This document shows, one piece after another, positions 22,930 to 35,131 of a DNA stretch of 64,000 nucleotides (the stretch's first letter is position 1; each line of letters begins with the position of its first letter). Below the pieces are notes generated by a model, which had not been told where the DNA came from, ran no database searches, and saw nothing but the letters and a program-made list of their open reading frames with translations. The DNA is taken from the NCBI GenBank assembly GCA_040954595.2, contig CM082577.2:19344001-19408000 (forward strand). Reading direction: 5' to 3'. The translations under genes and the position numbers were made by a program. This stretch comes from Balanoglossus misakiensis. Its lineage: Eukaryota > Hemichordata.

Positions 22930-24945
22930 CGCAATCGTAGAAACCAATCGAAAGTGTGCAAAACTTTCTCGCCCTAGCTATGCAGGTATTGCGCAATGAC
23001 CGGATGTCACACTTGGGCTACCGTACATTCACTGCTCGGAAAAAAAGTTATTTTTCGCTCAGAAATCCCAAATTCTACAGCGTGAGTTCAGTTAAGACAG
23101 CAAGATTCTTCCGATCTATTGTCTCTAGCACTTCACAGAGGTTTGGAAACAGTGTGATACTCACTATTTTCAAAGTTCTTTGATGTCCTCGTCAGGTCAA
23201 CCATACGTGCGCCAATGTGTACCTCATAAGGACAAGTGCGCGGTACTTGCCTTTTGCTGGCGTCACCACCTAGAGAGTTGTTTACGTACAATGAAGCTGT
23301 TATTTCAGTCAACGTGTCGTCGATCCCACACCTGACACAGTGCGAACGCTAGCTCGTCAAATGACCGTTAATCACGGTGTTTTCTAAACTTTGCAGCGCC
23401 CCCAACGTTATCTTGTTTTCAAATGCGGAAGTGGTGTGCTGATTTCCCGCGTAATTTTCTAAGCTTATTTACGTCGGAATAATCGTATTTTACCAGTCAT
23501 TTTCACCATTTATCGATAGTTTGTAGTTTAAGCTATTAAACGACACATTTTTACCGAAATATCTTGATAAACCTTGCGGAAAACTGATAAAACTTACAGT
23601 GACCCAAAATTTGGAAAAATAATAAACATCGAATTTATAGTGTTTTAAGATGTGCAGCACTTTTTTATAAAAAATAATTGTAACATTTTGAAACGATTTT
23701 TGGTAATTTCAATATATATTCTGACTATTTAAGAAAAATAGTGGGTGTACCCCCATAGGTCTTTGCAAAATCGCCCCTGATTACAAGTGCAACAATTCCG
23801 TTCTATAGCATGTATAGTATAGCGCACACGCCTGACTAATGCATAGCTCCTGAACCTTCGTATGATGCAGTATACGTAGCGTGAGCGTCTCCTCGTGGGT
23901 GAACTGAATTTTCGTGACATGTTGATGTGATATTGCTTTTCATACCTCCAAGACTTACTTTTACAAAGGTTCTGCCCCAAAAAAAAACATATTTTCTTTG
24001 TGATTTTCAATTGTCTACTTGTCGTTTTGGTGTCCGGGACTATTGTCTGGCTCAAACAGAGCTCCATCGTGTGTCGGTCGTCACGTCATATCGGCTTATT
24101 ATGAAACAGATCGGTAGTTTGAAAACGGCCTTTCGGTACTACACTACGCTCTTTGGCTTATTATGAAAAAGATCGACAGACTTTGAAATGATCGGTAGTT
24201 TGAAAACCGCCTTTCAGCACTGGTGTTTATCAGCCTACATTGGCACTACGTTTATCGGCCGACAAAATGTGAAAATGATCGGTTGTTTTTAACACCTATA
24301 TCGGCATAGAATAATTAATAGACGACGACGCAGCATTTTTGTACAATTCTAGTCCTTATTGTTGATCATGATCGCACTGACGTCTAACACACTCAATTAC
24401 AACCCAAACATTCACCCTCACAACCCCCCCCCCCCCTCGGCCTCCCCCACGAAGTAATGGTATCACACGGGGTAAAGTTAGCGCCGTATACTTGTACGTA
24501 CGATACACCAGATCCCACTTGTATATGGTTCACTAAGATGTGCAGCAAATTTTTATAAAAGCTCCAAGGAAGGTAACATTTTCCAGTATTACAGCTAAGT
24601 AAACTATCTAGGGTTCGAACACATTGTTTTTTTTGTACCACTTGCACTTTTCGAAATATTCGCCTCGAAACATTGAAAATGGCAATTTTTACGATGAAAC
24701 AAACAACACTACGATCTCGTAAAAAACTACTAGCGTAATTATCTGACCTTATGAAGACACAAAAATTGAACACGATACAGTTGGAGGACCACTTTCCTCA
24801 ATCAAATCGTCGTTTAAAAAAAAAAACCAAGGATATCCGAAGATACACGGCCTGATTTCTGACGGTGTTGTTTTCATGATAAGAGGCTGACATTTTGAAA
24901 TTTATCACGTGACCTCTGCTTAATGCGCGCCCTCTATGAGAGCAA
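22930..24945. other. Two-kb stretch with no gene recognised
   Basis: AT-rich. It lies between Gypsy-2 gag and its putative PBS, so it may be another insertion. It contains short dispersed repeats of GATCGGTAGTTTGAAAAC (24100-24210) and a C-run at 24426. No splice-supported coding sequence was found on either strand. Confidence 0.4.
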
Positions 24946-24950
24946 CCTGC

Positions 24951-25205
24951 GTTCCGGCTGACACCATGTTACGTGTTTCGGTTCTTGTTCTGTGTGATTT
25001 ATGTACACACGACAGAGTTGTACTGTCTTTAAGAACAACACGTTTAATTAACTACGAACTGACGGCGGCCATGCTGACCTTAGCAAAGTACAGCTCAAAG
25101 TACAACTCAACACGCATGCACAAATATCAATGTGTAAACTGTATGGTGAATGTACGTGACTGCTATCAACAAATACTGCAGTTTGTATTGTTAAAAACCT
25201 GTGCT
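24951..25205 (-). mobile_element. LTR with adjacent PBS, probable Gypsy-2 5' LTR
   Basis: On the minus strand TGGTGTCAGCCGGAACG follows an end reading CACGTAACA. The first nine bases equal the Gypsy-1 PBS start. 25042-25195 matches the remnant at 495-643. The outer boundary near 25205 is uncertain. Confidence 0.5.
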
Positions 25206-26540
25206 AAACTCGGTGGCGATTCATAATACCGTTTGACTGACAACAGACAACTTAAATGCGAAACAAATTGGCCGTGGGCACACAATAGGTGGTGTAGGAT
25301 ATGCAAATGTGCTGGGCGGGAGTCTTGAACGCTTGTGTAAACGGTGGCTTATCACAGGAGTATAAACTATCTGTTTACCCATGGGATGCATTCAATTACC
25401 ACCTTTCCGCGAAATACATGTATAACGGAGTTCACCATCGACCAATACAAAATAATTTCCAGGAACACAACCACAGACAATCGCAAAAAAAACCTGCAAG
25501 TACAAGATGCTATAAACGATCAACTGGTCCTGCAGGTGTAAAACAATCTCGATGTTCCCACTGTCCGAATTTGAATACTGTCTAAATTTGAGTACGTGTA
25601 CATACTATTAGTTGGACGAGATTTTATCGAGGTCTACAATTTCACACATTTTACATGACAGCAGAAGACAATAAAAAAACATGATGAAAATTATCAGCAC
25701 CTCAAGCAGAGGTCAAAACTAAGACGCGCTAGTGCAATGACACCACTTCCCGTACCAGAATGTAGTAATAATCGTGCGACGTGGCGTCAAAGCCTGGGCG
25801 TCAAAATTACCCCAAGGACACACCTTTAGCCCTTACCCGCAAACAATATCCACCTGTTCGAATTCCCCATTTCACTTTACATCGCTCGTTTTGATTTTTA
25901 GGAGACTGTTCTGTGCAAAAGTCTATTTGATCGAGCGTCTTGCGTATACCAGTACCAACTTTGGGAATAAATTTCTCAATCAGCCCTCAGTTTACAATCA
26001 GAGTGCCAGAAAGCTTATGACATGGGGACCAAACTCAATCAAAAATTATGGCCGCTCTCGTAAAAAAGAAGTGTCAACAACAATATACAAAAGCTTAGGA
26101 AGTGAATGTAAGAAAAGTACTGTCAGCTAACGGTAGATACATATAATTCTGTAGTACATGTAGTTGGTTTCTATTTGTCTGAGTCCAATTCTGATCATGA
26201 GAGAAGATGAAAATGCACAATAGCCGAACATTCTGGAAGTTGTCGGGGGGGGGGGGCTGTATGAACCCTGTCACACACACAAACAAACGGATTTTTGAGA
26301 TGGTTTGAGGTCGAAAAGCAATGCGCTAGTCTACACCACAGTCCCTCCATTGTGTCTACACTGACAAAAGGTCATGACCCTGGATCACGCATGATGTTTC
26401 TCCTGTTTGGCATACAAACCATTAAACCAATGACGTAATTATCATAATGTTTGGTCACGCAAATTCAAAGTTTTCCGCTGGGAGTCTAAAAATAACCAAT
26501 CCAGTGTACTCGTACAGCTCACCCACGGTTAAAATTTGTC
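25206..26540. other. Non-coding stretch, no gene recognised
   Basis: Open frames of up to 118 codons occur (for example 25774-26130) but show no family motif and no supporting splice context. A G-run lies near 26246. Position upstream of 28327 suggests UCP4 intron or upstream intergenic DNA. Confidence 0.4.
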
Positions 26541-26548
26541 CTCCGTAA

Positions 26549-26940
26549 CATTGAGTTAATTTGCTTTTGAGTTCATTAAATTGCAACTTTGAGCACCGAA
26601 TTTTACAAAACTTTCTTATGCCCACCCACGCCACTTTTCTTGTTTTACCGATTCTAGCAACTATTGTATTGACTTGTCATTTTAATTTGTTCATACATTT
26701 CTTTATTGCAACGATATACTATTATATACTTCAATAATACTTTAAGAAATATATAATTGAGGTGTGAGGAGCCTCATTCCCTTTATTGCATACAGTGTAC
26801 ATAGGATCAGGACGGCGAATGTTTTCGGCGTGGGGGGGGGGGTCATCATATTTTTGGGTCTGTCAAAGGAGGGGGGTCATCATTTTTTGGTCCTGGGTGA
26901 AGGGGGGGTCGGCCTGATTTTGAGAACCGATGACACAAAC
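26549..26940 (+). repeat. Left arm of inverted repeat around a UCP4 exon
   Basis: About 400 bp matching the reverse complement of 28590-29003 at roughly 80% by eye. Shared strings include CCACTTTTCTTG, TTCCCTTTATTG and the GGGGGGTCATCAT tracts. Long G-runs sit at equivalent places in both arms. Confidence 0.8.
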
Positions 26941-28326
26941 TTGCCAACCCCCCCTGCCGTAAAAACTGAACGGTCCCTTAATACGAAGCCCCTGCCTTTC
27001 CGCACCGGGGTTTTAAAGGGTTGCTTGGCTGGTCCTGAAAAGAACAGTCTTTATGTTCATGGTTATAATGCCCGCCGATGTCCGGTATACAGTAACCAGG
27101 CCAAGGTACAAAGATCGGACGAGGGAAGTTACGCACAACTTTTCATCAGCCTGCATAACGCATTGTGTTCTTGAGAGATATCTCTCATCATCCAAGCATA
27201 TCTCCAATCCAGCAAGCTCCAAAACATTTTGTCCAGATATATGATCGATTATATACAGTTTCAGCAATTCAACTTACATTCCTTTCTTATGGCATTTTCG
27301 ACAAGCATCAACGCCCCAGTAAAAAGTTGTTGACGCCGCAATCGCGATTATCATTTAAACAGAGTATATATTTTCGCATGGTTCATTTATAGCTTGAATT
27401 GTTTTTGTTAGCTCTATGTGTATGTCCATCAGTAAACTCGATGACCAGCGGGCTCAAGTTGATCTACGTATATTTCGGGCAGTGGAACCCCTCTCAAGTT
27501 GGGTAGGGAAATTGTACTCATCACAAGCTAGCCAAGTCTGTCGCTGTGCCTCAAATCACATGCGGTTGAAGGCACAGTCTGTATACAGTCCTGAATCAAG
27601 CGTTGAATCCATCAGAGCAATCGGTCTGTCGCTGTCCTATACACTTACTAGTTCACTGTTTATCTGTTAATACCTAGCACAAATTAGCGATCTTTTTATA
27701 GGATCAGCTAATGTGGTAAACTGTTGCGATTTTTGTGTGTAACTAACATACTGTAAGTTAAACATCGCAATTAGCCTAATGCTTGACTAGGAGGAGCACC
27801 TAATAATTTGAGAACCAGGGATTGAAAGTTGCCCCATTAATAGAAAGGTTTTCAAATTAGAGAAATGTCCGTAATAACAGGTTTCACTGTATTGTCTTTT
27901 AAAAAGTTTTGGTCAAAAAAGTCTTCAAAATCATCTTCAAAAGGGCGTGTGTCTAATTGATTTGACCGTTGGTGTGAAGGGACCTGGTGTGATATAAGTC
28001 TAATTTGTTGAAATTGTGGTGAATTTTGCATTTATACTATAAAGTATTTGTACTACTTCTCAAATTTGCGTTTTTACTTTGCTGTCCAGTTTGCAGAGTC
28101 GCAAGAGAAGTATGCCATTTAATTCTGAAGCAGTTACCTTGTGTCTAATGCAAAGTACCTCTGTGGAGCTGTATCAGCTGTTAGGTCGTTTGTCTGGGCA
28201 TGCAGCTTTTTTATAAATCATCATCAACATCTTGTGATGATCACAAAACCCCCAAGTCTCTCTGATTTATAACCTTCATGATTGCTTGGAAATTTAATAA
28301 AAATCAAAAATCTTTTTATTTTCCAG

Positions 28327-28411
28327 ATTTAACAACGTATGATTCAGTCAAGCATAGAATTCTTAAATACACACACCTTAAAGACAATTGGGTTGTTCAT
28401 AGTATGAGTAG
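28327..28411 (+). CDS. SLC25A27: UCP4-like mitochondrial carrier, internal exon (partial gene)
   Basis: Exon of an uncoupling-protein-4 type carrier, a six-helix protein of the inner mitochondrial membrane in the SLC25 family. The sequence before it ends TTTTCCAG, and GTAAGT follows at 28412. It begins two bases into a codon and ends two bases into the next, which matches the phase of the exon at 35132. It encodes LTTYDSVKHRILKY and then a hydrophilic matrix-loop region. Human UCP4 from memory has DLTTYDTVKH at the same place. The split first codon is completed as Asp if the preceding exon ends in G. Upstream exons were not found in the window. It lies between inverted repeats 26549-26940 and 28590-29003. 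Confidence 0.9.
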
Positions 28412-28589
28412 GTAAGTCATTCTTATTGTATATCACATTGCCATGACCTTGCATCAGTCCCTGTTCACTCCATACATGGAGACGTGTTCTGCGCAACAGC
28501 AGTACGTTTAACCTCGTGAACTCAGATGTGCACATGCGTACAACAGTCCTTTAGCGTAGCGCAGCCAGCGGTGGGATTGGGGTCATCGG

Positions 28590-29003
28590 TTTTCAAAATC
28601 AGGCCGACCCCCCCTTCACCTAGGACCAAAAAATGACCCCCCCCCCCTTTGACAGACCCCAAAATATGATGACCCCCCCCCCCACGCTGAAAACATTTGC
28701 CGTCCTGATCCTATGCACACTGTATCCAATAAAGGGAATGAGACTCCTCACACCTCAATTATAAATTTCTTAAAGTAATTGAAGTATATAATAGTATATC
28801 GTTGCAATAAAAAAATCTATGAACAAAATAAAATGACAAGTCAACACAATATTTGTTAGTATTGGCAAAACAAGAAAAGTGGCGGGGGTGGGTTTGGGAG
28901 GGGGTGTCCCCCTCCCACCTAAGAAAATTGTGTAAAATATGTAGCTCAAAGTTGCATTTTTATGAACTCAAAGGCAAATTATCTCAATGTTTGGGAGGAC
29001 CAA
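28590..29003 (-). repeat. Right arm of inverted repeat around a UCP4 exon
   Basis: Reverse-complement partner of 26549-26940; it starts about 180 bp after the exon's donor site. A weaker, shorter match to the same family lies at 29235-29330. Confidence 0.8.
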
Positions 29004-30635
29004 TTTTACTTTTTGCCACTCCACTCAAAGTTAGAAGATTTTGGCGTCATCTTCGTCATGACATCATTTATAAAACTTCTAGTATATAGAAGATGCAGCA
29101 CGAAACTATCAGTTATGCGAAATGGTTTAAACGATTATTCTCCTTTATGTATTTACTTTGTTAAACAAATATTATCATCGGTGGGGTTGGGGTGGCAAGC
29201 ACTCTGCCCAGTGGTACACTAGACAAACCAGCAAAAAATGTGGCGGAGAATGAAGGGGGTGGGTGTGAAAATTTTGAAAAATAAAGGGCGCGAAACTGCA
29301 ATTTTGTGGACTCAAAAGCAAAAGTTCGGTGGCAAAAGTATGTGACCCCCCCCCCTAAGCGTTTAAAAAAAACAGATGACCGCCTCCCCCCCTTTTAGAC
29401 TTCAAAATTTTGCAATGGTCTTGGCTCTTAGCCGTCCCAGTCGGTAACAAGTCGTTACGGCACTTAATCTTATCGGCTCGGCCTTTAATTTACTCGATCC
29501 CGGCCGTTTTGGCCCAGATGCAAACCGATTCTGCAATTTGCAGTTCAGTAAACGCAGGGCTAGCGAACGGGACAAAATGATATACATGTAATAGTAATAA
29601 AAGCGAGCGCGTTGTCAGATCAGTGGGAGTGTCATATTATGAAGACATTACGATCCCTGGATTACGATAGGCATGAAGGGGCATTATAACGTGCCAGCGT
29701 GAAACTGACATGGAAACGATCGACAGTACGGTGACTGTGGGTAGAGCGAGCGTGTTGCTGTGAAGAACGCATTTACCATGTTTGTTTACAACACACAGTG
29801 ACTTGACCTGCGGTCGCCAAGCAGTTTACGATCTCGTGGATCGTGGTTGGACTGACAAAAATGACAAAGAAACAGAAACAAATTAGGAAGTATTATAGGT
29901 CTGTCTCCTCGAAGTCGCATATTGTGCAAAACACAAGGCACATCAAACGTGTTGCCCAGACACCGGAAGTTAGCAGTTCGTTTGCCTGGTTTGAAATGTG
30001 CGGCTGTGGTAGAAAATAACCCACTGTGCTTTGCGGCGTGAGTCGCCCCCCCCCCCCCCCCCCCCCCCTGGGTTGTCCCATAACATCTTGCTCTAAACTT
30101 TCCAGAATTTCAAACAAAAACCAAAGCATTTTTGAGGTACAAAAGTATAATTATGGAGGCACTGCACAGCATCAAAAACAAGGCCGCACGTGTTTCAATG
30201 CCAATCATTGCATGTCAGCCGACCGTGTGCATGGTACGCCCACAGCAGGCCTCGATAACTCCTATCGCCCGTGACAAGTGTAATTTTCGCCTGGACAAGT
30301 GAAAAATAAAAGTCTTTTGTCTGACGGGCAAGTGAACTTTTCCCTGTGCTAAACTTTTTCAGTTCAAATATTTATCACTTAAGTCTTGTATGGAAATTCC
30401 TTCTGAATTTTTCAAAGGTAAATCAGTATTGCTTTGCAATGTTCAAGTTTAAAATAATCATGCATATATGATATAATACTTATATACAGCACTTCACCCA
30501 GCACTTTCGTGGCCAAAATAAAAAAGTAATTTTGTGAATAAAATCAAGTTGTTTCTATTAATAAATGTCTATGACCATTCAGGTGACTAACCCTCCAAAA
30601 CAGGCAGTACCCACCAGAGAAGGGTAGACTCCAAT
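29004..30635. other. UCP4 intron, no element fully defined
   Basis: No coding signal. There is a C-run of over 20 bases at about 30047-30068, a strong G4/i-motif candidate on the minus/plus strands. Several other G or C runs lie at 28630-29350. Confidence 0.5.
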
Positions 30636-30639
30636 GGTC

Positions 30640-31400
30640 TTTTTTAGCTCAGCTGTCACTTGTGTCAGCCGAGCTGTAGCAGTAGGTTGATAAGTGTCTG
30701 TCCGTCGTCCGTCAACTTTTGGTATTTCAATCTTCTTCTTTAAAACGACATGGCATATTTAGCTGAAATTTGGGTGGAATGTGTGTTATGGTGCCCTTAA
30801 CTGATTTTGTTAATTTGAATTTGATAGGGTCATGAATATGCAAATTAGATCTTAAAATAGAAGTTTTGGTAAAAATCTTCTTCTCCACAACTACATGTAC
30901 AATGGAGCTGAAATTTGGTGGGAATGTGTGTTATGGTGCCCCTACCTGATTTTGTAAATTTGGATTTGATGGGGTCATAAATATGCAAATTAGATCTAAA
31001 AATAGAATGTTTGGTCAAAAATCTTCTTCTCCATAACTACATGTACGATGGAGCTGAAATTTGGTAGGAATGTGAGTTATCGTGCCCCTCTACCTGATTT
31101 TGTTAATTGGAATTTTGATGGGGTCATGAATATACAAATAAGAACCTTGGTGCTTCCTTTTGATGTTGTTCTTTAGGAATAAATTCTTTCTTTCTTTAGC
31201 ACAATGAATCAAGCTGAATGTGGATATTAAATACTTGTGATGTCTATGTTTGGTTTTGTTTAATACACTACAATTGTTATGATTAAAACCTAGGGTATTC
31301 ATATCATTGCCCAGCTATAGGTTTCACTGTTAAAGTCAGCAGAGCTTTTTTGACCGATAGGTCACTTGTTTCTGTTTCTCACAGAGCAGACATTTAATGT
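30640..31400 (+). repeat. Hairpin-started tandem repeat, family HR-like 3
   Basis: Begins with an imperfect hairpin (AGCTCAGCTGTCA against TGTCAGCCGAGCT), then a GTCCGTC-rich stretch, then three ~145-bp units at about 30729, 30874 and 31019. Each unit has ATCTTCTTCT, GAAATTTGG, GTTATGGTGCCC (one variant) and a TATGCAAAT or close variant. The third unit is interrupted after 31140. Confidence 0.75.
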
Positions 31401-32156
31401 CATCTGGAGATTCAGATTCGCTTATTTTTACAGGTCAGTAATAATTTATATGAAGAAACTGGCAGTCATGTTGAAGCTGACAATAAATTTTATTTTGAGA
31501 TTTTAATCGTTGATGAATCACCTGATGTAGTACATATTGGAACCCCATGAGCTGCAACTGGATAAACAATTTCAGCTTTAAATAATCTCACATATGCTTT
31601 TGATTAATAAGGTCAACACTTATTAATGACAAAATACCAAAAATATAAGAAATATCAGTCCAGTCAAAAATTCCTGCAATTTTAAAAAGTTCAATATTGC
31701 AATGAAAAATGAAAATTAACTATTTGTTAACAAAATGCTGTTTACCTCTTCTCTCAATGATAAAATTTCGGAAGCTATGTCCAATGAAACTGAAACTGAT
31801 CAAGTTCTAGTGGACGAGATTACGCTTTATTTATGAAGTTTTATAATATACACGAAATCTTAATCACGCAATATTGAATCACGCAAAATCACACCAAATT
31901 ACGCGAGACTTCAAAATAGCGTTACGCCTGTATGGTAACACCAACAACATTTGTTCTTTTTGTGTCCAAACGTTTAACCACAACAAGACTACCACAAAGA
32001 CCTTGTGAGAATGAAACCCACCAATGAATAGATAATCCGAAGCTGTAACAGAAATGGAACATCTTTGCAAGGTATTGCAAAGCCCTCTGTTGACCAAGAG
32101 AAATTTGACGAAGCATGCATGTGGACAGTGGAGTGTTGACAACAATGTGAATACAT
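31401..32156. other. UCP4 intron, AT-rich, nothing recognised
   Basis: No gene or repeat could be supported. Short repeats of the ATCACGCAA type occur at 31862-31900. Confidence 0.4.
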
Positions 32157-32265
32157 GATATACATGATAGTTACTCTTGCTGTGCTCACACTCAGGTCAA
32201 GCCTGTTATACAACACAATAATATGTAACAGGTTGGACCTGAGCGCAGCAAGCTATCATGTATAT
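32157..32265. mobile_element. Small fold-back MITE
   Basis: Almost entirely palindromic, 109 bp. ATATACATGATAG and CTATCATGTATAT are the ends, with paired internal blocks such as CAGGTC and GACCTG. HR-2 is inserted immediately beside its right end. Confidence 0.7.
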
Positions 32266-32267
32266 TT

Positions 32268-32560
32268 AGGGTTTCGAGACCAGAGGGGTCTCGAAACCCT
32301 CTTGAAAATCGTGTTGTTAGGGGCCCAAGCCCCTATGGGCGGGGCCCCTATTGGTAATACTGGCATTTTTAGGGGCCCAAGCCCCTATTGGTATTACTGG
32401 GGTTTTTAGGGCCCAAGCCTGGTAGGCTTGTGCCCTATTGGTATTACTGGGGTTTTTCAACTTTTTAGGGCACAAGTGCCCTCAGGCGCTTGTGCCCTAT
32501 TGGTATTACTGGGGTTTTTAGGGCACAAGCCAAGCAGGCTTGTGCCCTATTGGTATTACT
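32268..32560. repeat. Six hairpin cassettes with different stems
   Basis: Successive inverted repeats start AGGGTTTCGAGACC, AGGGGCCC (two), TAGGGCCCAAGCC, TAGGGCACAAGTGCC and TAGGGCACAAGCC. Most are followed by TTGGTATTACTGGGG. Stems differ but most still pair with their own second arm; the third is short of a full partner. Confidence 0.85.
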
Positions 32561-35035
32561 GGGGTTTTTCATCTTTTTTTTTTTTTTCTTGTGCAGTTTT
32601 TTTGCTCAGGTAGATCTTGAAAACGGCTGAACCTACAAATCTCAAACTTGGCACAATGGTGCAGGCCTATGAGAGCTGGTGCAGTATCCCTGTGAATGTT
32701 TAATTAGTCATGTGACCTGATGACCATATATGGGCAAAGTTTTCAAATGGACCTAATTTGCATATGAATGGAGATATCAAAATTCTTTTAGCGATTTTTG
32801 CAGACCATGTGGTCAGTGTCCTACATGCCAAATGTCAAGGCCATGGGCCAAGTCTATTTTGAGAAGAAGATTTTTTATTTTTCATATTTTTGGACCCAGC
32901 CATAGGCCTATATTTTCTATAGTTAAGCTATGACGCTATGTCCACGCCGGCTGTGCAATGGTCCTGTACAGTGACTCTCTATTGGCCCGTGAGCAGAATG
33001 GGACCACAATAAATGGCAACATTTTGGGCTCACCTGTAACACCTGCTTAACTCATTAATTATGTGCATACCTAATTCCAGGCTAACTAATACGGCTAGAG
33101 GTTTTGTTCTTGTGGGACATGGACCAGTATAGGGTCAAAATTTCTTGCCAAATTTTGGGTGACCTCAGGTGACCTTTGACCTACTTTACCATATCTCGGC
33201 AACCAGCGCAGATACAGCCTTGGCATTTGGAGGCATGGAACTCCTAATGAAGCCTAATACTTTACCTCATTAATTATGTGCATATCTAATTCTAGGCGAA
33301 CCAATAGGGTTAGAGGCCTGATTTTTGTTGGACCTGGACTGGTATGGGGTCAAATTTTTTTGCTAAACTTTTGGATGGCCTCAGGTGACCTTTGACCTAC
33401 TTTCCTATATCTCGGCATCCAGAACAGGTACAGCATTTGTGTTTGGATGGATCGAACTATTGATAGAGTCTTACACTTTACATCATTAATTATGCGCATA
33501 TCTAATTTCAGACAAACCAATAGGGCTAGAGGTCTGGTTTCTGTTGGACCTGGACTAGTATGGGGGTCAAAACTTTTTGCCCAATTTTTGGGTGACCACA
33601 TATGACCTTTGACCTTCGGCTTAAGCTTGTGCCCGTCATCGCTGCTTGCAGCTATATTTAGGGCACAAGCCAAGCAGGCTTGTGCCCTATTGGTATTACT
33701 GGGTGTTTTCTTCTTTTTTTTTTTCTTGTGTCGTTTTTTTGCCCAACAGGATCTTGAAAACGGCTGAACCTACAAATGTCAAACTTGGCACAGTGGTGCA
33801 GGCCTATGAGAGCTGGTGCTGTACCCTCGTGAATGTTTAATAAGTCATGTGACCTGATGACCATATATGGGCAAAGTTTTCAAATGGGCCTAATTTGCAT
33901 ATGAATGGAGATATCAAAATTCTTTTAGCGACTTTTGCAGACCATGTGGTCAGTGTCCTACATGCCAAATGTCAAGGCCGTGGGCCAAGTCTATTTTGAG
34001 AAGAAGATTTTTTTATTTTTCATATTTTTGGACCCAGCCTTAGGCCTATACTTTCTATAGTTAAGCTATCACGCTATGTCCACGTTGGCTGTGCAATGGT
34101 CCTGTACAGTGACTCTCTATTGGCCCGTGAGCAGAATGGGACCACAATAAAAGGCAAAATTTTGGGCTCACCTGTAACACCTGCTTAACTCATTAAATAT
34201 GTGCATACCTAATTCCAGGCTAACTAATAGGGCTAGAGGTTTTGTTCTTGTGGGACATGGATCAGTATGGGATAAAAAAAAATTGCCCAAATTTTAGGTG
34301 ACCTCAGGTGACCTTTGACCTACTTTCCTATATCTTGGCATCCACAGCAGGTACAGACTTGGCGTTTGGAGGGTTGTGACTAAAATTGAAAAGACAAAAT
34401 TGAAGGTCACCTGTGACACCTGCTTATCTCATTAATTATGTGCATACCTAATTCCAGGCTAGCCAATAGGGCTAGAGGTTTGATTTTTGTTGAACATGGA
34501 CCAGTATGGGGTTAAAATTTCTTGCCCAATTTTGGGTGACCTCAGGTGACCTTTGACCTACTTTACCATATCTCGGCAACCCACGCAGATACAGGCATTG
34601 CATTTGGAGGCATGGAACTCCTAATGGAGCCTTATACTTTACCTCATTAATTATGTGCATATCTAATTCTAGGCGAGCCAATAGGGCTAGAGGTCTGGTT
34701 TTTGTTGGACCTGGACTAGTATGGGGTCAAAATTTTTTGCCCAACTTTCGGGTGGCCTCAGGTGACCTTTGACCTACTTTCCTATAGCTTGGCATCCAGA
34801 ACAGGTACAGCATTTGTGTTTGGATGGATCGAACTATTAATGGAGTCTTACACTTTACATCATTCATTATGCGCATATCTAATTTCAGACAAGCCAATAG
34901 GGCTAGAGGTCTGGTTTCTGTTGGACCTGGACTAGTATTGGGATCAAAACTTTTTGCCCAAATTTTGGGCGACCACATATGACCTTTGACCTTCGGCTTA
35001 AGCTTGTGCCCGTCATCGCTGCTTGCAGCTATATT
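32268..35035 (-). mobile_element. Hairpin-repeat block HR-2 in the UCP4 intron
   Basis: Minus-orientation copy of the HR family. The end carrying six hairpin cassettes (32268-32560) comes first, then conserved tails (about 32580 and 33720), tandem units, and heads at about 33650 and 35015-35033. DR1-like sites lie near 33170, 33390, 33605, 34310, 34550, 34760 and 34982. TATATTT stands at both edges, though part of that may belong to the element. The block ends just under 100 bp before the next UCP4 exon. Confidence 0.85.
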
Positions 35036-35131
35036 TTTCTATTTGTAGTCATGTACCTCTCTACCAACCGGAAGCTAATCTTGAAATGGTGTGTTAAAAT
35101 TCATTCATTATCTTTTTCCTTTGATTTTCAG

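Larger units (their letters stand above)
480..25205 (-). mobile_element. Gypsy-2: ancient Ty3/Gypsy copy split by nested insertions
   Basis: Minus-strand Gypsy pieces occur in the right order from right to left: LTR with PBS (24951-25205), gag (22144-22911), protease (21684-22130), RT start (20362-20444), RT (9319-9485, 8732-9112, 6780-6903), integrase C-terminus (5758-6034), LTR remnant (480-643). At four junctions, deleting the intervening insert and one copy of a target duplication puts homologous coding sequence side by side. Only ~3 kb of the original element remains. That all pieces are one copy is inference; the individual junctions are visible. Confidence 0.65.

Noticed and set aside
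20000-28326. Further upstream UCP4 exons
   Set aside because: I scanned for the QRAALVNMG and NPTDLVKVQMQ-type stretches on the plus strand and saw none; they may lie outside the window.
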